Both the position numbers and the translations under genes were made by a program. The notes under the pieces are model-generated. The model saw only the letters and a list, made by a program, of their open reading frames with translations. It had not been told where the DNA came from and ran no database searches. A DNA stretch of 64,000 nucleotides, taken from positions 1 through 64,000 of the forward strand of contig CADCVH010000090.1 in the NCBI GenBank assembly GCA_902806085.1, written 5' to 3'. Numbering within the stretch: the stretch's first letter is position 1; each line of letters opens with the position of its first letter. Source of the DNA: an uncultured Rubrobacteraceae bacterium (lineage in GTDB: Bacteria; Actinomycetota; Rubrobacteria; Rubrobacterales; Rubrobacteraceae). Positions 36,288 through 44,181 of this stretch are shown here, in pieces.

Positions 36288-37615
36288 CGCCCCGCCACCC
36301 CCTGCCGCCCGGCGAGCTCCCGGGCGAGCCGGGCGAACGCCGCGCCCCGCTCCGCGTACCCGGCGAACTGGTCGAAGCTCGCGCACCCGGGCGAGAGCAG
36401 CACCACGTCGCCGGCCCGCGCGACCTCCGCAGCCCGGGATACGGCCGAGCCGAGATCCCGCAGGCGCTCGACAAGATCGCCGTACCCCCCGTCTTCGAGA
36501 TACCCGGCGATCCGTGGCCCCGCCTCCCCCTGGCACAGCACCGCCCGGCACCTCCCGAGGTGAGGCAGTATCTCCGAAAAGTCCGTGTACTTCTCCGAAC
36601 CGCCCAGGATGAGCACGACGATCCGGTCCAACCCGCCGAGCGCTGCCGCGACCGCCGCCGGGTTGGTCGCTTTGGAGTCGTCCACGTAGCTCACGCCCCC
36701 GGCCTCGGCGACGATCTCCAACCGGTGCGGCTTGAGGCGGTAAGCCAACAAACCGTCCCGGATAGCTCCCCTCTCGACGCCCAAGCCCTCCGCCGCGGCG
36801 GCGGCGAACAGCGCGTTCTCGTGGTTGTGCGTGCCCGCGAAAGACAGCTCATCGGCGCGCACGACGGGCTCACCGCGCAGGAAAAGCCGTCGGTCCCAAA
36901 CGGCCGTGTCCCCTTCCCCGATGAGGAGGACCGCTCCGGCGAGGCCGGGGGCGGCCCCGCTCCCGACCGGATCCCCGGCGCTCACGAGGGCGAGGTCCTC
37001 CGGCCCCTGCCCCCCGAAGACGCGCAGCTTGTCCCGCCGGTACTCCTCGAACGAGGCGTGCCAGTCCATGTGGTCCGGGCGGGTGTTCAGCAGCGCCGCG
37101 ACGGCGAAGCCGGGCTCGGCCATGTAGTGCAGTTGAAACGACGACACCTCCAGGACCAGCAGCCCGGTCTCCCGGGCCTCGTCGAGGCACCCCGTCAGCG
37201 CCCGCCAGGAGTTCCCGGCGACCGTGTGCGGAACCCCGGCGGTCTCCAGGACCCGGCGCAGCATGTCCGCAACCGTCGTCTTGCCGTTGGTCCCGGTGAT
37301 GGCCGCCACGCGCACCCCGGGCCCGAGAAGCTCCAGGCCGAGCGCGACCTCCGAGACGACGGGCACGCCGCTCTCCTCCGCCGCCCGCAGCACCGGGTCC
37401 GACGGCCGCACACCCGGGCTGACGACGATGCGGTCCACGCCTTCCAGCACCTCCGGGCCAGCCGCGAGGCTCCCTTCCACCCGGAGCTCCAGGAGGGTCG
37501 ACCGCAGGCGTTCGCCGTCGTTGGCGTCCGCCGCGCGCACGTCGAGGCCTTCCTCGGCGAGGGCGTGCGTGGCGGCGATGCCCGATTCGCCGAGCCCGTA
37601 GACGAGGGTCTTCAC
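36284..37615 (-). CDS. murD: UDP-N-acetylmuramoylalanine-D-glutamate ligase
   Basis: The protein has the MurD plan: N-terminal Rossmann-like domain (VYGLGESGIAATHAL), ATPase P-loop ITGTNGKTTVADML, and C-terminal domain with the substrate motif YVDDSKATNPAAVAAAL. Length is 443 residues. It adds D-Glu to UDP-MurNAc-L-Ala. It is four bases downstream of mraY and overlaps ftsW by four. Confidence 0.97.
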   Translation of the reverse strand: MKTLVYGLGESGIAATHALAEEGLDVRAADANDGERLRSTLLELRVEGSLAAGPEVLEGVDRIVVSPGVRPSDPVLRAAEESGVPVVSEVALGLELLGPGVRVAAITGTNGKTTVADMLRRVLETAGVPHTVAGNSWRALTGCLDEARETGLLVLEVSSFQLHYMAEPGFAVAALLNTRPDHMDWHASFEEYRRDKLRVFGGQGPEDLALVSAGDPVGSGAAPGLAGAVLLIGEGDTAVWDRRLFLRGEPVVRADELSFAGTHNHENALFAAAAAEGLGVERGAIRDGLLAYRLKPHRLEIVAEAGGVSYVDDSKATNPAAVAAALGGLDRIVVLILGGSEKYTDFSEILPHLGRCRAVLCQGEAGPRIAGYLEDGGYGDLVERLRDLGSAVSRAAEVARAGDVVLLSPGCASFDQFAGYAERGAAFARLARELAGRQGVAGR

Positions 37616-37619
37616 GGGG

Positions 37620-38615
37620 TCAGCCGACCGCGTTGTAGAGGAAGAGGTAGTAGAGAAAGAAGCCGAAGGCGGAGAAGGCGGCCTGGACGATCCAGAACCG
37701 GACGACGACCTTGTTCTCCTCCCACCCGAGAAACTCGAAGTGGTGGTGGATCGGGGCCATCTTGAAGACCCTCTTGCCCGTGAGCTTGAAGACGGCGACC
37801 TGGATCATCACCGAGAGCGCCTCCAGCACGAAGAGCCCCCCTATGACGGGCAACAACAGCTCCGTCTTGGTCAGCACCGCGGCCGCGGCCAGAACGCCCC
37901 CTATGGCCAGCGACCCGGTATCGCCCATAAAGACGTCGGCCGGGTGGGAGTTGTACCAGAGGAACCCGATAATGGCGCCCACCATCGCGCCGCAGATGAT
38001 CGCGACGTCGTACTGCCGCTCCAAGAACGCGATGGCCGTGTAGGCGAGGAGCGCCAGCGCCCCGGCCCCGGCCGCGAGCCCGTCCAGGCCGTCGGTCAGG
38101 TTCACGGCGTTCGTCGTGCCCGCGATCACGAGCAGCAAGAAGCCGCTGAAGAGCGCGAGCCCCACTATCCCGGGCCCGAGCACGAGGCTCAGGTCGAAGT
38201 ACGGAACGAGCACGGTCTGGGTGACACCGACGTAATAGACAGAAAGCACGTCGGCCAGCACGACGGCGAGCGTCAGGAGCCCGAACTTGTAGCGCGCGCT
38301 CAAGCCCTCGGGCCGTTTCTTGGAGATCTTCTGCCAGTCGTCGTAGAGGCCGATACCGGCCACCACCGCCACCAGCAGCAGCGTCGCGAAGGTCGCCGCG
38401 TTCGCCCGCGCCACCACCAGGAGCGCCGCGACGAGGCCCATGAGCATCACGACCCCGCCCATGGTCGGCGTGCCGGCCTTGATCAGGTGCGTCTGCGGCC
38501 CCTCTTCCCTTACGAACTGCCCGAATTTCCGCGACTGCAAGAAGGCTATGAACGTCGACCCGAGCCCCACGGTCACGACGAACGCGACCGCCGCCGCAAG
38601 CACAACGCTAAACAA
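37620..38615 (-). CDS. mraY: Phospho-MurNAc-pentapeptide transferase
   Basis: This ten-helix enzyme makes lipid I. Catalytic motifs are the Asp-rich GLYDDWQKI, TNAVNLTDGLDGLAAG, and MGDTGSLAIGG, followed by the UDP-binding PIHHHFEFLGW. Length is 331 residues. It overlaps murF by eight bases. Confidence 0.97.
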   Translation of the reverse strand: MFSVVLAAAVAFVVTVGLGSTFIAFLQSRKFGQFVREEGPQTHLIKAGTPTMGGVVMLMGLVAALLVVARANAATFATLLLVAVVAGIGLYDDWQKISKKRPEGLSARYKFGLLTLAVVLADVLSVYYVGVTQTVLVPYFDLSLVLGPGIVGLALFSGFLLLVIAGTTNAVNLTDGLDGLAAGAGALALLAYTAIAFLERQYDVAIICGAMVGAIIGFLWYNSHPADVFMGDTGSLAIGGVLAAAAVLTKTELLLPVIGGLFVLEALSVMIQVAVFKLTGKRVFKMAPIHHHFEFLGWEENKVVVRFWIVQAAFSAFGFFLYYLFLYNAVG

Positions 38616-39987
38616 GAGCTAGACTTTTCTTTAACTGACGGGTTAGGGTGTCGAGCTGAACCCCCCTGGACCCCTTCACGATCAGGTAATCCCCGGGCTC
38701 CAGCAGGCCGCCCACCTCCGAGGCCGCGGCGGCGTCGGGGTAGAAGAGGGTCTTGCCGGAGAAGGTCTCTGCGTACCAGCGGGCCTCGTCGCCGACGCAG
38801 GCGAGCAGGTCGACGCCGAGGTCGTCGGCTAAAGCGCCGATCTCGCGGTGGTAGGCGCGGGCGCTAGGCCCGAGCTCGAACATGCCCCCGAGCACGACGA
38901 CGAGGCGGCGCTCCTGGCGGCGTGCCGTCTCCGCCGCGTACCGCAGCACGGCGGCCATAGAGGGCGGCGACGCCGCGTTGTACGAGTCGTCGTAGACGAG
39001 GACGTCGTCCCGCAGCCGGTACACGTCGCCCCGCATCCCGGTCCGCTTGAGGCGCGAGATGCCCCGCGCAGCCTCCTCGAGGTCGAGGCCGAGCGCCACG
39101 GCCCCGCCCATCGCCGCGAGCAGGGGCTCGACGAGGTGCGTGCCGAACACGGGCGAACGGACCGCGGCCGACCGGTCGCCCAGATGGGCCACGAAGCCCA
39201 GGCCATCCTCGTCCTCCGCGAAGCCCGAGGCCCACAGGTCGGCGCCCCCGGCCCCCTTCGCGGAGAAAACGATGCGGCGCGCGAGGTCCTTCTCCGGCGC
39301 CACGGCCACGTCGGGCACGCCGAGGGGCGAGACGAGCGAGCCCTCCGGCGGCAGGGAGGCGGCGAGCTCGCCCTTCGTCGCGGCGAGCGCCTCCAGGCTA
39401 CCGAAGGATTCGAGGTGGGCCGGGGCTATGGCCGTCAGGATGCCGTACCGCGGGGAGGCGATGGAGCACAGCTCCGCTATGTTGCCGACGTGGTCGGCGC
39501 CCATCTCCAGCACCAGCACCTCCGAGGTGGCCGCGGCGGCGAGCACGGTAAGGGGGAGCCCGATCTCGTTGTTCAGGTTGCCGGCCGTGGCCGAGACCTT
39601 CACGCCGGCGGAGCGCAAAACTGCAGAGAGCGCGTCCTTGGTCGTGGTCTTGCCGACGCTGCCCGTGATCCCGACGACGGCGGGGGCCTCGACGCCGGGA
39701 CGCCGCAGCGACCAGCGCGCCAGGTCCTGCAGGGCGGCCAACGGATCGTCCACCACGAGGGTCGGACCGTCGAGGGGACGCGTGGCGACGGTCGCCACGG
39801 CGCCCAACCGCAGGGCCTCGCCCGCGAAGTCCGCCCCGTCGGTTCGGCCCCGCAGGGCGAAGAACAAGCCGCCCTCCCGCGCCTGCCTGGAGTCCGTGAC
39901 CGCCCCCCGCACCTCCGCGTCCTCGTCCGCCCCGTGCAGCCCGGCCCCGAGCGCCGACGCGACCTCTCGAAGCGCGGCGGGCCTCAC
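38608..39987 (-). CDS. murF: UDP-MurNAc-tripeptide D-Ala-D-Ala ligase
   Basis: The P-loop GITGSVGKTTTKDAL and the C-terminal substrate motif YDDSYNAASPPSMAA identify a Mur ligase; the latter is typical of MurF rather than MurE. Length is 459 residues. It adds D-Ala-D-Ala to the tripeptide. It overlaps ftsI directly; murE, which usually lies between them, is missing from the cluster. Confidence 0.96.
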   Translation of the reverse strand: MRPAALREVASALGAGLHGADEDAEVRGAVTDSRQAREGGLFFALRGRTDGADFAGEALRLGAVATVATRPLDGPTLVVDDPLAALQDLARWSLRRPGVEAPAVVGITGSVGKTTTKDALSAVLRSAGVKVSATAGNLNNEIGLPLTVLAAAATSEVLVLEMGADHVGNIAELCSIASPRYGILTAIAPAHLESFGSLEALAATKGELAASLPPEGSLVSPLGVPDVAVAPEKDLARRIVFSAKGAGGADLWASGFAEDEDGLGFVAHLGDRSAAVRSPVFGTHLVEPLLAAMGGAVALGLDLEEAARGISRLKRTGMRGDVYRLRDDVLVYDDSYNAASPPSMAAVLRYAAETARRQERRLVVVLGGMFELGPSARAYHREIGALADDLGVDLLACVGDEARWYAETFSGKTLFYPDAAAASEVGGLLEPGDYLIVKGSRGVQLDTLTRQLKKSLALV

Positions 39988-41864
39988 CCTTCGCCCCCTT
40001 CGGACTCCGAGGCCGGGTGGTCCGGGGGGACGTTGTAGTAGCCGAGGGCAAAGCTCATGACGTCCTGAAAGTACGGGGCCGCGGCCAGCTCGCCCCAGTA
40101 GGTCGTCTGGGGTTCATCCACGGCTATGAGCATGACGAACTCCGGATCGGTTGCGGGCGCGAACCCGATAAAGGAGGAGACGTACTCGGTCGTGTAGGTG
40201 CCGGTTTCGGGGTCCACTTTCTGGGAGGTCCCGGTCTTGCCGGCCACCGTGTAACCGGGAATCTGGGCCAGGTGGCCCGACCCATCTTCGACTACGCCCT
40301 GCAACATCGTGCCTACTATATCCGAGGTCTCCTCGCTTATCACCCTGGGCCCCGGGGACGCAGGGGCCCCGCCCTCCTCGACGTGCGGCGTGACCCTCTG
40401 GCCGCCGTTGGCGAGCGCGGCGAAGCCCGACACGAGCTGCAGCGGCGTCACGGTCAGGCCCTGCCCGATGGGTATGTTGCCGATGGAGGAGCCGCTCCAG
40501 TCCTCGTAGGCCGGCACGAGGCCGGGGTCCTCGCCCCACATGTCGAAGCCCGTCGGCTCCCCGAAACCGAAGCGCCGGATCGCGTCGTGCAACCCCTCCC
40601 CCCCGAGCGCCTGCGCGACCTGTATGGCCCCGACGTTGCTCGACTCCCGCAACACGTCAGCCGGCGCCATCACCTTCGTCTCGTGCGGCCGGGAGTCGTG
40701 TATTATGCGGTCAGAGACCGTCATATGGTCCGGCACTACGAAGGTGGACTGCGTGGAGACGGCGCCGGCCTCGAGGGCCGAGGCGACGGTGAACGGCTTG
40801 AAGGTGGACCCAGGCTCGTAGGGATCCGTCAGCACGCGGTTGCGCTGGGCGTCTACGGGCGCGTCGCCGAACTCGTTGTTGTCGTAGCCCGGAGAGTTGG
40901 CCAGCGCGACGATGGAGCCGTCGTCCACGCGCATCATCAAACCGACGGCGCTCTTCGCCTCATGCTTCTCGATGGTCGCCCCGAGGGCGTCCTCGAGCTC
41001 CTGCTGGACGGCGGTGTCTATCGTCAGGGAGACGTCCCTGCCCGAACCGAGCCGCTGGTCCCACCGCGATTCGGCGCCGCCGAACGCCTCGCCAAAGTCG
41101 CCCTGGTAGCCGGTTAGCTGGCTCGCCAGGGCGCCCTCTGGGTAGACCCTGAGCGTATCGGGCTCGGTCGTGAGGCCCGCTATCCCGAGCTCCTCGGCCT
41201 TCGCCTCGACCTTCCGGGCGGCGTCCGGGGGGACGTCGGTGGCGACCTCGCTGTAACCGGCGGGCTGCCCGGTGGGGCCCTTCGTGGTGAGCGAGGCCAG
41301 TATCTCCCTCTGCGTGAGGCCGACGGCGGGGCCGAGGACGTCCGCCAGGGTCCGGGCCGCGAAGCCCGGGTCCTCGATCAGGTACGGGGTCGCGACGATT
41401 CGGGCGGCCTCCAGCGTCTTGGCGAGCTCGCGCCCGTCGGCGCTTAGGATGCTGCCGCGCGGGGTGCCGGGGGAGGCCAACTGCTCGACGCCGATCTCGG
41501 CCGCGTACGCCCCGTAGGCCTCGTCGTCGCCGACGCCGATCTGGACGGCCCTCCCGCCCAACAGCAGCCCGATCACGACGAAGACCGCCGCCACGATCCG
41601 CAACCGCCCGAACCCGACGGGCGTCCGGCGGCCGGCGTCGGCGGGGCTTTTGGGTCGGGGGTTTCCGTTGGGGCGCTTGCTGCGGCGTCCCGCGATGGGG
41701 ACGACGCGGGGCCCGGCGTCTCTGCCCTTCCGGGATCTCCGGAGGGAGTTTTTGGGGGTGCCGACTCCGGCTTTTGCTCTCCGGCCCATCGCGCGTCTAG
41801 CGCGGTCGCGGCTCCCCTCCTTTCGCTTCTCCCTCATTTTGCGTCCCATCCTCCCGTTTGCCAT
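39984..41864 (-). CDS. ftsI: Septal transpeptidase FtsI (class B penicillin-binding protein)
   Basis: A very basic cytoplasmic N-terminus of about 85 residues precedes one transmembrane helix (LRIVAAVFVVIGLLLGG), the dimerisation domain (RGSILSADGRELAKTL), and the transpeptidase domain. The active-site triads are SxxK in PGSTFKPF, SxN in ESSNVGA, and KTG in VAGKTGTSQ. Length is up to 626 residues. Three ATGs at 41864, 41849 and 41837 are possible starts and none has ideal spacing. The first 68 bases overlap ftsL. It cross-links septal peptidoglycan with FtsW. Confidence 0.95.
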   Translation of the reverse strand: MANGRMGRKMREKRKEGSRDRARRAMGRRAKAGVGTPKNSLRRSRKGRDAGPRVVPIAGRRSKRPNGNPRPKSPADAGRRTPVGFGRLRIVAAVFVVIGLLLGGRAVQIGVGDDEAYGAYAAEIGVEQLASPGTPRGSILSADGRELAKTLEAARIVATPYLIEDPGFAARTLADVLGPAVGLTQREILASLTTKGPTGQPAGYSEVATDVPPDAARKVEAKAEELGIAGLTTEPDTLRVYPEGALASQLTGYQGDFGEAFGGAESRWDQRLGSGRDVSLTIDTAVQQELEDALGATIEKHEAKSAVGLMMRVDDGSIVALANSPGYDNNEFGDAPVDAQRNRVLTDPYEPGSTFKPFTVASALEAGAVSTQSTFVVPDHMTVSDRIIHDSRPHETKVMAPADVLRESSNVGAIQVAQALGGEGLHDAIRRFGFGEPTGFDMWGEDPGLVPAYEDWSGSSIGNIPIGQGLTVTPLQLVSGFAALANGGQRVTPHVEEGGAPASPGPRVISEETSDIVGTMLQGVVEDGSGHLAQIPGYTVAGKTGTSQKVDPETGTYTTEYVSSFIGFAPATDPEFVMLIAVDEPQTTYWGELAAAPYFQDVMSFALGYYNVPPDHPASESEGGEG

Positions 41865-42252
41865 CTCCCACGATTTCCAGATCGGCGCTGCCCGCGTCCC
41901 GCATCCCGAGCTTCTCCCGGGCCAACGGCCGCACCCTGTCCGCCGCCGACAACTCCGCGACCTCGACCTCGAGCCTCTCCCCAGTGGCCCTCGCCCCGTC
42001 GAGCTCTTCTTGCAGCGCCGCCTCCCGGCTCTCGATCCCGCCGGATACGGTATGCAGGTAGACGCTGCCCAACATCAGCAGCACCGGCACGACCACCAGC
42101 ACCGCGAACCGCCGTCTTCGCCCGTGCTCCTTCCGCCGGACCTTCCCGGCCCGGGGCTTCCCGACCGGGGGCTTCTCCGGTGCCTGCTCCCACGGGGGCA
42201 ACGCCGGCTGCGTCGGCAGGGTCGAGCGGTAACGCCGCTGCGGCGCGGCCAT
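41797..42252 (-). CDS. ftsL: FtsL-like septum-formation protein
   Basis: The protein has 151 residues: a Pro/Arg-rich cytoplasmic segment, one transmembrane helix (RFAVLVVVPVLLMLGSVYL), a leucine-zipper-like coiled coil (REAALQEELDGARATGERLE), and the short motif DRVRPLAREKLGM that is shared by FtsL and DivIC. The position between rsmH and ftsI is the standard ftsL slot. The start overlaps the rsmH stop as ATGA. Sequence conservation in this family is low, so the call rests on topology and position. Confidence 0.85.
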   Translation of the reverse strand: MAAPQRRYRSTLPTQPALPPWEQAPEKPPVGKPRAGKVRRKEHGRRRRFAVLVVVPVLLMLGSVYLHTVSGGIESREAALQEELDGARATGERLEVEVAELSAADRVRPLAREKLGMRDAGSADLEIVGDGKREDGTQNEGEAKGGEPRPR

Positions 42253-43181
42253 CAGACGTCCCCCGGCGGCTCGGAGGTCCTCGTGGCCGACCGCAACCGG
42301 GCGGAGGCGCTGCGCGGGTTCTCCCCTACCTCCTCCTCGGACGGGCGAACCACCGGGCCCCGCCGGAAGACGGGGCTCGCGCCGCACACGCAGACCGGCA
42401 GCTCCGGCGGGCAGACGCACCGGCCCTCGCGCTCCGCGATAAACCGCTTGACGATACGGTCCTCGCCGGACTGGAAGGTGATAACCGCGAGACGCCCCCC
42501 GGGGACGAGCAGCCGCTCCGTCGCTTGCAGCGCCCGCCGCAGGCCCTCCAGTTCGTCGTTGACCCGCACGCGTACAGCCTGAAAGACCCTTTTGGCCGGG
42601 TTGCCGCCGCGCTCCTTCCACCCCACGGCCGCCCGCACGGCGTCGTGCAGGTCCGTGGTCGTCGAGAGCGGCCTTCGGCGCACGACCTCGCGCGCGATCC
42701 GTCTTGCCTCCCCGCGCGGAACGTCCCCGTACCGCCCGAGCGCCTCGATCAGCTCCGCCACCTCGACCGTGTTCAGGTACTCGGCCGCCGACACCCCGGA
42801 CCCGGGGTCCATCCTCATGTCGAGCGGGCCCGCCGCAACGTAAGAGAAGCCGCGCCGCGGCTCGTCGATCTGGAAGCTCGAAAGCCCGAGGTCGAAGAGC
42901 ACCGCATCGGCGCGCTCCCCCCTCTCGACCATCCCCCGCAAGACCTCGTCGTAGGGACCGGCCTCGAAGGTGAAGCGCTCGTCGCGCAGAAGGTCCCGAG
43001 CCCGCCCGGCCGCCGCCGGGTCCCGGTCTATTCCGACCACGCGCCCAGGGGAGGCCTCCTCCAGTACCCGGCGCGTATGCCCTCCGCCGCCGAAGGTGGC
43101 GTCCACGACCACCGACCCGGCCTCGACCGCGAGGGCCGAGACGGCCTCCTCGAGCAGAACCGGTTTGTGCCCGGCCGCCAT
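42252..43181 (-). CDS. rsmH: 16S rRNA m4C1402 methyltransferase
   Basis: The S-adenosylmethionine motif VVDATFGGGGHTRRVLE opens the domain. LFDLGLSSFQIDEPRRGFSY and DMRMDP are RsmH signatures, and ITFQSGEDRIVKRF is the late motif (usually FHSLEDR, here with Gln for His). Length is 309 residues. It methylates N4 of C1402 in the ribosomal P site. The start ATG overlaps the mraZ stop by three bases. A Cys-rich stretch near the C-terminus (CVCPPELPVCVCG) is typical. Confidence 0.95.
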   Translation of the reverse strand: MAAGHKPVLLEEAVSALAVEAGSVVVDATFGGGGHTRRVLEEASPGRVVGIDRDPAAAGRARDLLRDERFTFEAGPYDEVLRGMVERGERADAVLFDLGLSSFQIDEPRRGFSYVAAGPLDMRMDPGSGVSAAEYLNTVEVAELIEALGRYGDVPRGEARRIAREVVRRRPLSTTTDLHDAVRAAVGWKERGGNPAKRVFQAVRVRVNDELEGLRRALQATERLLVPGGRLAVITFQSGEDRIVKRFIAEREGRCVCPPELPVCVCGASPVFRRGPVVRPSEEEVGENPRSASARLRSATRTSEPPGDV

Positions 43182-43636
43182 CAACCGCCGAGCTCCCTGC
43201 CGGCGAACTCCTCGACGATCTCCGAGAAGGAGTCGTCGGCGCCCGAGACGTAGCCGTCCCACTCGGCGGTGTCCCAGATCTCCAACCTGTCGTCCACCCC
43301 GGTCACCGTCACGTCCCGCTGGAGCCCGGCGTACCTGGCGAGCTTCGTCGGGATCAGGACCCGTCCCTGCCTGTCCAGCGTGGCCTCGAAGGCCATCGAG
43401 AAGAACATGCGCGAGAGCTGCCGACCCCGCGCCGAGAGGTCCGTGTTGGCTTTGATGTTGGCCTTGAACGTAGCCCACTCCTCCGGCGGAAAGGCGAACA
43501 AACAACGGTCCACCCCTTTGGTCACGACGATCCCACCCTCGAAATACGGACGGAGACGGGAGGGGAGGGTCAGGCGCCCTTTCTCGTCCAGCGTGTGTTC
43601 GTACTCGCCTAAAAGGGCCAGAGCCTTGCCTCCCAC
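43181..43636 (-). CDS. mraZ: MraZ, transcriptional regulator of the dcw cluster
   Basis: MraZ has two tandem SpoVT/AbrB-like half-domains; both signatures are visible, EYEHTLDEKGRLTLPSRLR and FEATLDRQGRVLIPTKLARY. Length is 151 residues. The GTG at 43636 falls inside the third operator repeat upstream. A start slightly further in, at LALLGEYEH, would match shorter homologues but lacks a standard codon. It is the first gene of the cluster and should repress its own operon. Confidence 0.94.
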   Translation of the reverse strand: MGGKALALLGEYEHTLDEKGRLTLPSRLRPYFEGGIVVTKGVDRCLFAFPPEEWATFKANIKANTDLSARGRQLSRMFFSMAFEATLDRQGRVLIPTKLARYAGLQRDVTVTGVDDRLEIWDTAEWDGYVSGADDSFSEIVEEFAGRELGG

Positions 43637-43656
43637 TCCACTCCACTTTGACCCAC
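43632..43656 (-). promoter_or_regulatory. MraZ-box direct repeats
   Basis: On the minus strand GTGGG, GTGGA and GTGGG begin at 43656, 43646 and 43636, giving three repeats with five-base spacers and 10-bp periodicity. This is the arrangement known for MraZ operators (TGGG-N5 repeats). The last repeat overlaps the assigned GTG start, so bound MraZ would also mask initiation. Confidence 0.75.
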
Positions 43657-43666
43657 AACTGGCGAA

Positions 43667-43695
43667 ATTCTTGCATATGCACCGAAAATAAGCAA
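43667..43695 (-). promoter_or_regulatory. Candidate mraZ promoter
   Basis: On the minus strand TTGCTT (43695-43690) and AAGAAT (43672-43667) are 17 bases apart and end 11 bases before the first MraZ box. Both hexamers are imperfect. The position relative to the boxes makes repression by steric block plausible. Confidence 0.4.
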
Positions 43696-43955
43696 CGTAG
43701 GCACCGTTCGAGGGGCCCAGAAGGGTCCCCTAAACCCGAAAATCGCTCCTATACCCACCCCCCAAGGGGTATGGACCCCCTATAAATAGGCGCCGTAGCA
43801 ATAGGTAAGGGTTACCCGATGCTGGCAGGCGCGGGGCGCGGCGCGTGTGAGATGTGGGGGGAGTGGCCGTGAAAGCACGCAACATCTTGGGGCTTCGGAA
43901 AACGGTGGTTGAAAGGGAGGAGCTTCTGAAGAGCGCGGTGCGGCGGGTGCTAATG
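43696..43955. other. Intergenic region between tRNA gene and mraZ
   Basis: No gene is supported. The minus-strand sequence downstream of the tRNA can form two hairpins: an ATACCC/GGGTAT stem near 43751-43772, and AGGGG(A)CCC-TTCT-GGGCCCCT near 43711-43732. Either may end tRNA transcription or structure the mraZ leader. A small GGTAA-GGG-TTACC repeat lies near 43804-43816. Confidence 0.4.
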
Positions 43956-44029
43956 TGGGCCCACCAGGACTCGAACCTGGGACCGTCCGATTATGAGTCG
44001 GATGCTCTAACCAACTGAGCTATGGGCCC
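43956..44029 (-). tRNA. tRNA with CAT anticodon (tRNA-Ile2 or elongator tRNA-Met)
   Basis: A complete 74-base cloverleaf folds on the minus strand: acceptor GGGCCCA/TGGGCCC, D-arm GCTCAGTTGGTTAGAGC, anticodon loop CTCATAA, T-arm with GGTTCGAGTCC, discriminator A. CCA is not encoded. The anticodon alone does not separate Met from the lysidine-modified Ile2. The acceptor stem GGGCCCA, with C4-G69 and C5-G68, resembles Ile tRNAs and the pairs favoured by the lysidine enzyme TilS, so Ile2 is at least as likely. It is not the initiator, which has a mispaired first position. Confidence 0.9.
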
Positions 44030-44059
44030 TTGGCGGCGTACCCTGAGGACACCGTCCTG

Positions 44060-44132
44060 CTCCCCCGGCTGGACTCGAACCAGCAACCCTTCGATTAACA
44101 GTCGAATGCTCTGCCAATTGAGCTACAGGGGA
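44060..44132 (-). tRNA. tRNA-Asn (GTT)
   Basis: A 73-base cloverleaf on the minus strand: acceptor TCCCCTG/CGGGGGA, D-arm GCTCAATTGGCAGAGC, anticodon loop CTGTTAA reading Asn codons, T-arm GCTGGTTCGAGTCCAGC, discriminator G as expected for Asn. CCA is not encoded. It lies 30 bases upstream of the CAT tRNA, so both are probably cut from one transcript. Confidence 0.95.
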
Positions 44133-44150
44133 AAGGTTGCAGCGCAGAGG

Positions 44151-44179
44151 ATTATACGTGCGCTCCGCGCGCGCTTCAA
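44151..44179 (-). promoter_or_regulatory. Strong promoter of the tRNA pair
   Basis: On the minus strand TTGAAG (44179-44174), a 17-base spacer and a consensus TATAAT (44156-44151) precede the 5' end of tRNA-Asn by 19 bases. This is the clearest sigma-70-type promoter in the window. It starts just after the dnaG stop codon. Confidence 0.75.
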
Positions 44180-44181
44180 GG

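Noticed and set aside
43711-43732. Hairpin as an intrinsic terminator of the tRNA pair
   Set aside because: The stem is bulged and no U-tract follows on the minus strand, so it is described only as a hairpin in the intergenic entry.
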